A stretch of 64,000 nt of DNA from Arthrobacter sp. MMS18-M83 (GTDB taxonomy: Bacteria; Actinomycetota; Actinomycetes; Actinomycetales; Micrococcaceae). Under the pieces are notes generated by a model. The model was not told the origin of the DNA. It did not search any database and was given only the letters and a program-made list of their open reading frames with translations. Location: NCBI RefSeq assembly GCF_026683955.1, contig NZ_CP113343.1:4836001-4900000 (forward strand), written 5' to 3'. Positions 26,718-34,654 of this stretch are shown piece by piece. Numbering within the stretch: the stretch's first letter is position 1; every line of letters starts with the position of its first letter. The position numbers and the translations under genes were made by a program.

Positions 26718-27918
26718 GCGGTGACGGAGGCGCGGCTGCAGGTGCGGAACTCCTGCGCCGTCGCCTCTGAATCTCCACGTAGGCCGTGACGAGGAGCAAG
26801 ACAATCGCGGCAAACACCAAGACGACGGCACCGGGAACCGCAGCGCTCACCGGTATGAGCAAAACAGCGGTCACCACTGTGGGCACTGCCCAGGGCAGCA
26901 CCGCCCGCAGTGGCTGGCCGTAACGAAGCGAGACGATCGCATTGCAACCATAGAAAAGAGCTAGACCGCCGCCCAGCGAGATCCCCGAACCGAGCGGCAA
27001 GTGCACATAGGGTGCCGGAATGGCGGTCGCGATCGCCCCGGCGATTGCTGTCACTCCCAGCACCAGGAGAAACGGCAGGAACAACGTGGTCTGGAGTATC
27101 CCTGCGAAGTCCGAGCGAGCCTGCAGGCGCTCGAGCCCCGCGGTGATGGTCCCGGTGCCATATTGGAAGAACGCCCAGCCAAGGAACGCAACAATGAGGA
27201 ATCCGAGTGCTCCGACCGCTCCGGCGCCCGGACCCCAATCATCCGAAACCTCAGTGACGATCGTGAAGATCGATTCGCCGAGGACAATGATGACGAACAA
27301 TCCAAGCCGTTCGGACGCGTGTTCGATATTGATACCGCCGATGCCGCGGTCAGGCCAAAGGCGCGCGCTAACCACCATCATGCCAACCTCGATGACGATG
27401 GCCGTCGCCCACAGGACGACGGCGACATGGAGTGGCAAGAAGGCCGCGATGAACCAAAGGACGGCCGTGCCGCCGTTGTAAATCCAAATGCGCCACGGGG
27501 TTTCAACTGAATTCCCTCGGTGTTGATACAACCACAAGACCAGCAGGACAACGCGTATGGCAGCATTGGCGAGCGAGAAGGCCCACGCCCGTTCTCCAAA
27601 AGCACCCGGTGCAGCCGCGGCCATGACGCTCGCCGCCGCCATGGCCGCGAGCATCGCGATACCCAGCGCCCGGGACGACAATCCGGGCAGGAGGTTGACT
27701 ACGGACACAATGTTCACCCATGCCCACCAAGCCGGGAAGAAAAGCAGGACGTAGGTACCGAACTCGGCCCATCCGGGGTCGCCATGGATCCCGCGTGCGA
27801 GCTGCCCGACGAAAGCGACAAAGACGAGGTCGAAGAACAGCTCCATCCAGTGAACGCGGCGAGGGTCACGGGCCAGCTCGTGCGTCAACGCGCCAGAATC
27901 CGACGACTTATCCATCAT
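26707..27918 (-). CDS. ltrA: Low temperature requirement protein A (LtrA) family membrane protein
   Basis: 403 residues with about 10-12 membrane helices. The N-terminal signature VHWMELFFDLVFVAFVGQLA and the central HASERLGLFVIIVLGESIF are diagnostic of LtrA (named from Listeria cold growth). Molecular function is not established. Starts ATGATG at 27918/27915. The 3' end overlaps the aldehyde dehydrogenase. Confidence 0.93.
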   Translation of the reverse strand: MMDKSSDSGALTHELARDPRRVHWMELFFDLVFVAFVGQLARGIHGDPGWAEFGTYVLLFFPAWWAWVNIVSVVNLLPGLSSRALGIAMLAAMAAASVMAAAAPGAFGERAWAFSLANAAIRVVLLVLWLYQHRGNSVETPWRIWIYNGGTAVLWFIAAFLPLHVAVVLWATAIVIEVGMMVVSARLWPDRGIGGINIEHASERLGLFVIIVLGESIFTIVTEVSDDWGPGAGAVGALGFLIVAFLGWAFFQYGTGTITAGLERLQARSDFAGILQTTLFLPFLLVLGVTAIAGAIATAIPAPYVHLPLGSGISLGGGLALFYGCNAIVSLRYGQPLRAVLPWAVPTVVTAVLLIPVSAAVPGAVVLVFAAIVLLLVTAYVEIQRRRRRSSAPAAAPPSPPSR

Positions 27919-28075
27919 TGACCAATGCTATTGCTGCGGGCCCGGAGACGGGCGAGTGCCACAGTGGCGTTTGGGGTTCGCCAAGCGCCGAGATAGTAGC
28001 ATTTGTAATACAGGAATACTTTTGACGCGTGGAACGTCCTACGCGCGTGGAAAACATTTGGGGCGACAAAAAGTC

Positions 28076-28300
28076 ATGGATTCGGAACCGATACAGCCAG
28101 AGGTAAATCCGCGGTTCAGCAACACGCGGAATGAGAATATCGAGCTTGCTCTCCAGCAACTCCGCGACGGCGGATTCACCCCCATTCAGCTGGATGAATT
28201 CCTGGAGACGCTGCGCCGCATGGAGGCCGACGATTTGATACTTGCACCCCTGACAAATGCCTTGCTCGCCATGAATGTCACGGTTCAGTGGCTGATGTAG
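28076..28300 (+). CDS. Small uncharacterised protein
   Basis: 74 residues from MDSEPIQPEVNPRFSNTRNE; mostly helical and amphipathic (IELALQQLRDGGF, DEFLETLRRMEADDL). No clear Shine-Dalgarno; the frame is open upstream to 27956 without protein character. No family recognised. Confidence 0.5.
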   Translation: MDSEPIQPEVNPRFSNTRNENIELALQQLRDGGFTPIQLDEFLETLRRMEADDLILAPLTNALLAMNVTVQWLM

Positions 28301-28368
28301 CGACGGGTCAACTACCGTCCCGGGGATAGACTCGGTTCAAGCCCAACAACCGCCATTTGAGGAGCCCC

Positions 28369-29424
28369 ATGCGCGCCACCATCATCCACGGCCCCGGCGA
28401 CATCCGTGTCGAAGACCGCAGCTACCCAACGGTCCAGCTGCCCACCGACGTCATTGTCAAAGTCACTGCCTCCTGCGTCTGCGGATCGGACCTATGGCCG
28501 TACCGCGGCGTGAAGCCCACCCACAAGCCGTCCGCGATCGGGCATGAATTCATCGGCACCGTGGAGAGCGTCGGCGACGATGTCACCACCTTGGCGGTGG
28601 GCGACTTCGTGATCGCCCCGTTCGTGGTCAGCTGTGGCGCGTGCCCGCAATGCTTGGACGGAGTCACGGTGGCCTGCGACCATTTGGCCGGTTGGGGCGG
28701 CAAAGATGACAGCGGGCACGCGATCGACGGCGGCCAGGGCCAGGCGGTCCGGGTACCACTGGCGGACTCCACCCTCGTCAAGGTTCCCGGCGTCACGGAA
28801 CCTGACGACGCACTCCGTGCCAGCTTGCTGACGCTGTCCGATGTCATGGCCACCGGCCATCACGCCGCCCTCGCGGCGAAGGTCGGGCCCGGCAGGACCG
28901 TCGTCGTCGTCGGGGACGGGGCGGTAGGGCTCTGCGGCGTGCTCGCAGCGAAGCGGCTCGGAGCCGAGCGAATCATCGCGATGTCCCGGCACGCCGACCG
29001 TCAGGCAATTGCCCTTGAGTTCGGAGCCACGGACATCGTCGCCGAGCGTGGCGAGGACGGCGTAGCCAAGGTCCGCGCGTTGCTGGGAGGCGTCTTGGCC
29101 GACTCCGTGCTGGAGTGCGTCGGGACCAAGGAATCCATGGAACAGGCACTGCACAGTGTCCGCCCGGGCGGGGCCCTCGGCTTTGTCGGTGTCCCGACAG
29201 GTGGAGCCGAAGCCCCGCTGCGCTACTTGTTTGACACGAACATCTCGATTGCGGGCGGAATGGCCCCGGCCCGCACGTATATCCCGGAACTGCTCGTGGA
29301 CGTACTCGACGGCACGATCAATCCGGGCCGGGTCTTCGACACGGTGATGCCGCTCGAGGAAGCACCCGAGGCCTACCGCGCCATGGATGAACGGCGCGCC
29401 ATCAAGGTTCTTCTGACCCCCTGA
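28369..29424 (+). CDS. Zinc-dependent alcohol dehydrogenase (MDR family)
   Basis: 351 residues. Catalytic zinc site C38-region CVCGSDLW and GHEFIGTV; structural zinc cysteines in CGACPQCLDGVTVACD (Cx2Cx2Cx7C). NAD(P)-binding segment VVVVGDGAVGLCGVLAAKRL. The ATG at 28369 is preferred over one 12 bases upstream because GAGGAG precedes it. Single gene between a small ORF and the GH15 gene. Substrate unknown; the style resembles bacterial threonine/sorbitol-dehydrogenase-like alcohol dehydrogenases. Confidence 0.9.
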   Translation: MRATIIHGPGDIRVEDRSYPTVQLPTDVIVKVTASCVCGSDLWPYRGVKPTHKPSAIGHEFIGTVESVGDDVTTLAVGDFVIAPFVVSCGACPQCLDGVTVACDHLAGWGGKDDSGHAIDGGQGQAVRVPLADSTLVKVPGVTEPDDALRASLLTLSDVMATGHHAALAAKVGPGRTVVVVGDGAVGLCGVLAAKRLGAERIIAMSRHADRQAIALEFGATDIVAERGEDGVAKVRALLGGVLADSVLECVGTKESMEQALHSVRPGGALGFVGVPTGGAEAPLRYLFDTNISIAGGMAPARTYIPELLVDVLDGTINPGRVFDTVMPLEEAPEAYRAMDERRAIKVLLTP

Positions 29425-29537
29425 CGGGCATGGGTTGAACCGGAAGATTCCTGCGAATGGCAGGGCTGTGGCGCGCGCACTGGAACGGCGGGAGAATCCA
29501 TATACAAGGCTGGATGAACCCAAAGGAGTGAGCGATC

Positions 29538-31406
29538 ATGATCACTGCTGCCCATGCGCGCGCGGTGGTTAACCAGGATGGATATCTGCCCATCGAGGAT
29601 CATGGACTCATCGGCGACGGATCCACATGCGCCCTGGTAGGCCGGGACGGGGCAATCACGTGGCTCTGCCTGCCAGAGTTCGACAGTCCCCCGTTCCTGG
29701 CAGGAATACTCGACGCCGAGTCCGGGGGTCGTTTTGAAATAGCTCCGGTTCACACGGTGGGATCCTTCCAGCGCTACACCGAGGACTCCTGTGTGCTGGT
29801 CACCTCCCTCCTGTCCGACCGTGGCGTGCTCGAAGTGACGGACGGACTGACCCTGCGCGCCGGCGCCGACCTCTCGGAGCCGGTACCGGCTGGCCGTTCC
29901 GAGCTCCTCCGGCACGCCCGGGCCGTGGGTGGAGACGTCCCGCTCCGCATCAGCCTGATACCTAAGGCCGGCGTCACCTTTGATGCCCTGGCCACGGGCT
30001 GGAGGTTCGATTGGCGGCAAGACGGCGTCCAGGAAGTCTACCTATGGTCCTCGGTTGAGCTCGTGCCTGATGGGCGCGGCCTGTCTGCCGAGCTGACGCT
30101 TCGTGCGGGAGAAACGCTGACCATGGTCCTGCACTGGTCGGGGCGGTTCCGGCTCCGCCAGCACCCGGAGAGCAAGAAGCTCATCGACCAGACTGTTTAT
30201 GCTTGGCGCCGCTGGGCTTCAAGCTTGGACTGCGAAGGCTCCCAAGCTGGGTTGATGAAACGCTCGGCTTTGACTCTGAAGATGTTGGACCATGCTGAAA
30301 CGGGCGCCATCCTGGCTGCGGCCACGTCCTCCCTGCCTGAGTGGCCGGGAACGTCGCGGAACTGGGACTACCGGTACACGTGGGTGCGTGACGCGTCCTT
30401 CTCCAATTACGTCTTCAGGCGCATTGGCGACCCAAGCGATGCGGACGTATTCCTTGCCTGGGTCCTGACCAATGTCGAACGCGACGGCGTCCCGCACGTT
30501 ATGTACGCTCTGGATGGGTCCCAACCACCTGATGAGGTGGAGGATCCACAATTGCGGGGATACCGAGGATCAGCCCCGGTCAGGTGGGGCAACGGCGCCC
30601 GCCACCAACTCCAGCACGATGTTTACGGCGAAATAGTCGATATCGCATACCAGTGGTCGGGCAGCGGCAGGCGGGTCGACGAGCGGCTCTGGGCCGCGCT
30701 GGTGCCCATCGTGGAAATGGCGATCAAGAAATGGCGGGTTCCGGACTCTGGTCCTTGGGAGATACGCGATAAGAGCCGGCCCTTCACCTATTCCGCCGCG
30801 TTGTGTTATGTCGCGATCGACAGGGCCATCCAGATCGGGCGCCGGGACGGACTTCCTTATCCCAAGCGCCGTTGGGAGGCAACTGCGCGCCAAATCCGGC
30901 AGGCTGCCCTGACTCAATCCTGGGATCCCCGGCGTCGCACCTTCACTGAAAATTTGGGCGGCAGCGGCGGCCTGGACGCGTCGTTGCTGACCCTTCCTGT
31001 CCGCAACGTCATTGATTTCGACGATCCGAGGATGGTTGCCACCACAAGAGCTATTGCCGCCGAGCTCGACGCCGGCAACGGCCTCTTGTTCCGCTACTTG
31101 CCAAGGATTTCCCCCGACGGGCTGCCGGGAAGCGAGGGCGCCTTCTTGCTCTGCAGCTTCTGGCTGGTAGATAACCTAGCCGGGCAGGGCCGGGTGGATG
31201 AGGCGCACGAACTCTACGAATCCCTCTGCAGCCGGGCAAATCCGCTGGGCCTGCTACCGGAACAGATCCACCCGGACACGGGAGAGTTCCTAGGAAACTT
31301 CCCGCAAGCGTTCAGCCATGTGGGGGTACTGGCAAGCGGCCTTCGCCTACTGAAAGCGGAGCGACGCGCTGCCAACGCCGGTTCCACCGCGGAGAACCAG
31401 ACCTAG
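29538..31406 (+). CDS. Glycoside hydrolase family 15 (glucoamylase/trehalase-like)
   Basis: 622 residues. N-terminal beta-sandwich begins GYLPIEDHGLIGDGSTCALV, followed by the (alpha/alpha)6 barrel. RNWDYRYTWVRDASFS is the substrate-binding hallmark; the general acid is predicted as E408 in DSGPWEIR, and the base lies in LLPEQIHPDTGEFLGNFPQ. Inverting exo-hydrolase of alpha-glucosides; actinobacterial members include trehalases. Start supported by AAGGAG. No signal peptide, so cytoplasmic. Confidence 0.93.
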   Translation: MITAAHARAVVNQDGYLPIEDHGLIGDGSTCALVGRDGAITWLCLPEFDSPPFLAGILDAESGGRFEIAPVHTVGSFQRYTEDSCVLVTSLLSDRGVLEVTDGLTLRAGADLSEPVPAGRSELLRHARAVGGDVPLRISLIPKAGVTFDALATGWRFDWRQDGVQEVYLWSSVELVPDGRGLSAELTLRAGETLTMVLHWSGRFRLRQHPESKKLIDQTVYAWRRWASSLDCEGSQAGLMKRSALTLKMLDHAETGAILAAATSSLPEWPGTSRNWDYRYTWVRDASFSNYVFRRIGDPSDADVFLAWVLTNVERDGVPHVMYALDGSQPPDEVEDPQLRGYRGSAPVRWGNGARHQLQHDVYGEIVDIAYQWSGSGRRVDERLWAALVPIVEMAIKKWRVPDSGPWEIRDKSRPFTYSAALCYVAIDRAIQIGRRDGLPYPKRRWEATARQIRQAALTQSWDPRRRTFTENLGGSGGLDASLLTLPVRNVIDFDDPRMVATTRAIAAELDAGNGLLFRYLPRISPDGLPGSEGAFLLCSFWLVDNLAGQGRVDEAHELYESLCSRANPLGLLPEQIHPDTGEFLGNFPQAFSHVGVLASGLRLLKAERRAANAGSTAENQT

Positions 31407-31423
31407 CTTCGAGGCGATGCACG

Positions 31424-32422
31424 ATGCGTGCATGGTGGGTGCATGAACCCGGTCCAATCGCGACGGGGCCGCTTGTTTGGGGCGAAAGGCCCGATCCGGA
31501 ACCGGGGCGACAGGAGCTACTCATCAATGTCCGAACCAGCGGTGTCTGCCGGACAGATCTCCATTTGGCCGAGGGTGACCTTGAGCCGCGCATGCCGGAC
31601 GTAGTGCCCGGCCATGAAGTGGTGGGAATAGTCATTGACACGGGCAAAGGGTGCACCCGGTTCCAGCCGGGTGACAGGGTCGGGGTGGCCTGGCTCGGAG
31701 GAACATGCGGGACGTGCCAATATTGCCAGCGTGGCGAAGAGAATCTCTGCCTCTCCCCCACGTTCACCGGATGGGATAGAGACGGCGGCTATGCGGAAAA
31801 GCTGACCGTGTCCGAGGATTTCGCCTATGCCATTCCGGAGCAATTTCCGGACGAGCAAGCAGCACCGCTATTGTGCTCGGGCATCATCGGGTACCGCGCA
31901 CTCAAACGCGCCGCCGTCCCACCGGGCGGCCTGCTGGGCATCTACGGTTTCGGAGGTTCGGCCCACCTCACAGCGCAAATGGCACGCCACCAAGGTGCGT
32001 CCGTCTGCGTGATGACACGCTCGGAATCGGCCCGTTCCCTGGCGCGCGAACTCGGGGCTGTGTTTGTTGGCGACTCATACGATTCCCCGCCGGACCCACT
32101 CGACTCGGCGATACTTTTCGCCCCCGTTGGGGATCTCGTCCCGGTGGCACTGAGGGCACTCGGCCGGGGTGGGACCCTCGCGATTGCGGGCATCCACCTG
32201 AGCGACATACCGTCCCTGAACTATTCCGCCGACCTCTTCTATGAGCGGCAGCTTCGCAGTGTTACCGCCAATACCCGCTCGGACGGCGAGGAATTCTGGT
32301 CGCTGGCGGCAGAGATTCCCCTCACTCCCACCACAACGGCATATCCCTTGGCGGAAGCCGATCGGGCGCTGCGGGACCTGGCCGGGGACCGTATCACTGG
32401 GTCTGCCGTCCTGAAGGCCTGA
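31424..32422 (+). CDS. Zinc-dependent alcohol dehydrogenase
   Basis: 332 residues. Catalytic zinc site GVCRTDLHLAEG and PGHEVVGIVIDTG; structural site CGTCQYCQRGEENLC. Rossmann segment GLLGIYGFGGSAHLTAQMA, slightly unusual (GFGGSA). It resembles the AdhA/YahK-like single-zinc alcohol dehydrogenases that reduce aldehydes. It follows the GH15 gene by 17 bases and may be cotranscribed. A GC hairpin at 32477-32504 could end the transcript. Confidence 0.9.
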   Translation: MRAWWVHEPGPIATGPLVWGERPDPEPGRQELLINVRTSGVCRTDLHLAEGDLEPRMPDVVPGHEVVGIVIDTGKGCTRFQPGDRVGVAWLGGTCGTCQYCQRGEENLCLSPTFTGWDRDGGYAEKLTVSEDFAYAIPEQFPDEQAAPLLCSGIIGYRALKRAAVPPGGLLGIYGFGGSAHLTAQMARHQGASVCVMTRSESARSLARELGAVFVGDSYDSPPDPLDSAILFAPVGDLVPVALRALGRGGTLAIAGIHLSDIPSLNYSADLFYERQLRSVTANTRSDGEEFWSLAAEIPLTPTTTAYPLAEADRALRDLAGDRITGSAVLKA

Positions 32423-32476
32423 GCTGTGGATCTAGCCCCTGGATTCTGCGTGCGGATACATGAGAAGGGCAAGCGA

Positions 32477-32504
32477 CCGGCGGGTCCGGTTGAGGTCCCG
32501 CCGG
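32477..32504. terminator. GC hairpin between convergent genes
   Basis: CCGGCGGG (32477-32484) and CCCGCCGG (32497-32504) form an 8-bp perfect stem with a 12-base loop between the convergent alcohol dehydrogenase and SPW genes. No T-run follows, so termination is only probable. Confidence 0.4.
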
Positions 32505-32552
32505 CCGGTGCTCCACTGTTTAGGTGTTGCAGCTGTTCAGGGTTGCGGCCGT

Positions 32553-32915
32553 TCAGTGCGAAGGGCTGACCATGTGATGCCGGTGTTCCTCGGTGCTCGG
32601 CTTGATCGCCGTCGCGGTGACGACGAGCGCCACCAGACCGGTGATCCAGGACGTCCAGGCGACTCCACCTTGCATAGCGTAGGAACCCATCCACGGAGAA
32701 AGGAAGAGCAGGGCGCCCAAGCCTGCCTGGACCCACTCCATGACCGGCGTTCCGGGCATGGCCAGATTGATGACGCCGCTGATGATCAGCAAAGCGCCGA
32801 ACACGACCATCAGGGCAGCCGACGAACCGGCCGCCGTGGTCCAAATGACCGATAGAGCAGCATAGAGACCGGCAATAACCGTGACCCAATCCTGCCATCG
32901 CGTCCATTTCTTCAT
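32553..32915 (-). CDS. SPW-repeat membrane protein
   Basis: 120 residues with four membrane helices. The repeat hallmark is LFLSPWMGSY, in the usual place at the start of the second half, with the degenerate partner LSVIWTTAAG earlier. MKKWTRWQDWVTVIAGLYAA is the typical N-terminus. Function unknown. The upstream frame is open to 33047 but lacks protein character. It ends 48 bases from the hairpin at 32477-32504. Confidence 0.85.
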   Translation of the reverse strand: MKKWTRWQDWVTVIAGLYAALSVIWTTAAGSSAALMVVFGALLIISGVINLAMPGTPVMEWVQAGLGALLFLSPWMGSYAMQGGVAWTSWITGLVALVVTATAIKPSTEEHRHHMVSPSH

Positions 32916-32977
32916 TGAAACCACCTCTGTGATGTGGACTGCGCCCCAGGACACCTTGGACGGCACCCCAAGGGGCT

Positions 32978-33097
32978 TCACTTGTTGACGGTGACCTCCC
33001 AGGAGGTACCGCCATCCGGTGCCGCGATGACCATCCGTACGCCCCAAGCCGACCCCAAGGTTCCGCTGTCATCGCCGCTCCGGTATTGATGTAACAA
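32978..33097 (-). CDS. Possible very small protein
   Basis: A 39-residue minus-strand frame whose C-terminus looks like real protein: GTLGSAWGVRMVIAAPDGG and TSWEVTVNK. It could start at a TTG (33097) about 13 bases after GGAAGGAG, or at a GTG (33151) in the same frame. It lies just upstream of the SPW gene on the same strand. No family recognised. Confidence 0.4.
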   Translation of the reverse strand: MLHQYRSGDDSGTLGSAWGVRMVIAAPDGGTSWEVTVNK

Positions 33098-33205
33098 AAT
33101 CCGCCCGCCACTCCTTCCCGGCGTCGCCGTCGTCGAAATCCCGCGGCGCACAAAGCCTTGCTAAGCGCAGACTTCCGGTCTACAACGTAGTCATAGAGCA
33201 ACATC

Positions 33206-33239
33206 GACGAACATGCCCGGCGTCGCCGGCATGTTCGTC
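33206..33239 (+). promoter_or_regulatory. Long near-perfect palindrome upstream of sugar ABC operon
   Basis: Left arm GACGAACATGCCCGGCG, one-base centre, right arm CGCCGGCATGTTCGTC: 16 paired positions with one bulged C. About 190 bases before the lipoprotein start. No T-run on either side. Possible operator or RNA leader structure. Confidence 0.55.
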
Positions 33240-33281
33240 CAGAGAGGACCCCGTGATATCGAGTCGCTGGTCGTAAGAGTC

Positions 33282-33302
33282 GCCAGCCAGTTTAGCGCTG
33301 GC
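33282..33302 (+). promoter_or_regulatory. Short stem-loop in sugar ABC leader
   Basis: GCCAGC (33282-33287) pairs with GCTGGC (33297-33302) across a 9-base loop. Confidence 0.35.
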
Positions 33303-33426
33303 TTATCGACGTCCGTTGGTGAGAACCGCCGTGGCCTCCGGCGTGGACCTGCGTCCGGCGCCAACGCCCAGGTTCCGGCCCGACCCCGCCAGGTCGCCTG
33401 TTGTCGCAACCAACGGAAGGAATGAA

Positions 33427-34647
33427 ATGTTAAACATGAAGGTCACGGCACGAGGCGCCGGAACCGCCTTCATCGCAACCCTCGCTATCACGGCACTCGC
33501 CGCATGCTCGAGCACGAGCACATCGCCTTCGCCAAGCGCCACGAGTTCCGGCGGAACCGTACCGCAAATCTCCGCGGATGCGTTCACGGCCGACTTCTCA
33601 GCGATGAAGCAACTCACGTCGCTCGCTTCACAGGGCAAGGGCATGGTCGGCGTACTGCTGCCGGACACCACCACCTCAGCGCGGTACGTGACGTTCGATG
33701 CCCCGTACCTGAAGAAGGCATTCGAAGCCGCGGGACTCGACTCCAGCAAGTTCAAGATCGACAACGCGCAGGGCAGCGCAAGCACCATGCAGACACAGGC
33801 CGAGGCTGACATCACAGCTGGGGCATCCGTTCTGCTGGTAGATGCCCTGGACTCGGGTTCCGGCGCGGCCATCGAGGCGGCCGCCAGTTCGCGCGGGGTC
33901 AAGGTGATCGACTATGACCGGCTCGTCAAAGGCGGCGCGAAGGATCGAACCTACGTCAGTTTCGACAACGTCAAAGTTGGTCAACTGATCGGCCAAGGCG
34001 AAGTCAGTTGCCTCGCAGACTGGAAAGTCACCAAGCCGAACATCCTGATCATGGATGGCGACCCGACCGATAACAACGCGAAACTGTTCGCCGAAGGCTA
34101 CAACGGCGTACTCAAACCGCACTTCGACAGTGGCGAATACGTGAACGTAGGCGAGCCTGCCGGGACGTGGACACCGTCCGTAGCACAGACAACATTCGCC
34201 CAACAGTACACGGCACACTCGAACATCAACGCGGTGGTCACGCCCAACGATGACAACGCCAACGCGGTGATTTCGTACCTGCAGAGCAAGCAAATCCCTG
34301 CCAAGACCTTCCCCACCACGGGGCAGGATGCGTCCCTGTCCGGGTTGCAGAACATCCTGAAGGGCTACCAGTGCGGAACGGTGTACAAGCCGATCTATTT
34401 TGAGGCCCAGGCAGCCGCGGCGGCGGCACTCTACCTGCGGGCCGGCATGACCATTCCCACAACCCTGGTGAACGGCAAGACGACCGACGACACCGCGAAG
34501 ACCGACGTCGCCTCGGTCCTGCTGACCCCGCTGTGGGTGACCACGAAGAACATGGCCGACACCGTGGTGAAAGACGGCGCCGTGACGAGTTCTTCGCTGT
34601 GCATCTCTCAGGTGAAGGACGCGTGCACCGCGGCAGGAATCCAGTAG
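33427..34647 (+). CDS. Sugar ABC transporter substrate-binding lipoprotein (XylF-like)
   Basis: 406 residues. Lipoprotein signal peptide ending TALAAC with the lipidated cysteine at C27, then a Ser/Thr-rich linker. The periplasmic-binding-protein type 1 fold shows ASVLLVDALDSGSG, GVKVIDYDRLVKGG and YVSFDNVKVGQLIGQG, the last two closely like D-xylose-binding XylF. Start ATG at 33427 after GGAAGGAA; an alternative ATG is 12 bases on. It is followed within 8 bases by the ATPase-permease fusion, so this is an ABC sugar importer. The exact pentose or hexose is uncertain. Confidence 0.92.
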   Translation: MLNMKVTARGAGTAFIATLAITALAACSSTSTSPSPSATSSGGTVPQISADAFTADFSAMKQLTSLASQGKGMVGVLLPDTTTSARYVTFDAPYLKKAFEAAGLDSSKFKIDNAQGSASTMQTQAEADITAGASVLLVDALDSGSGAAIEAAASSRGVKVIDYDRLVKGGAKDRTYVSFDNVKVGQLIGQGEVSCLADWKVTKPNILIMDGDPTDNNAKLFAEGYNGVLKPHFDSGEYVNVGEPAGTWTPSVAQTTFAQQYTAHSNINAVVTPNDDNANAVISYLQSKQIPAKTFPTTGQDASLSGLQNILKGYQCGTVYKPIYFEAQAAAAAALYLRAGMTIPTTLVNGKTTDDTAKTDVASVLLTPLWVTTKNMADTVVKDGAVTSSSLCISQVKDACTAAGIQ

Positions 34648-34654
34648 TTGGAAC

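Larger units (their letters stand above)
32916..33426. other. Gene-poor interval upstream of the sugar ABC operon
   Basis: Apart from the possible small protein at 32978-33097, it holds two stem-loops (33206-33239 and 33282-33302) that probably belong to the leader or control region of the transport operon starting at 33427. Nothing else is supported. Confidence 0.5.

Noticed and set aside
33316..33426. In-frame N-terminal extension of the XylF-like lipoprotein
   Set aside because: An earlier in-frame start would bury the signal peptide behind about 37 residues; the ATG at 33427 has a good ribosome-binding site and gives a proper lipoprotein leader.
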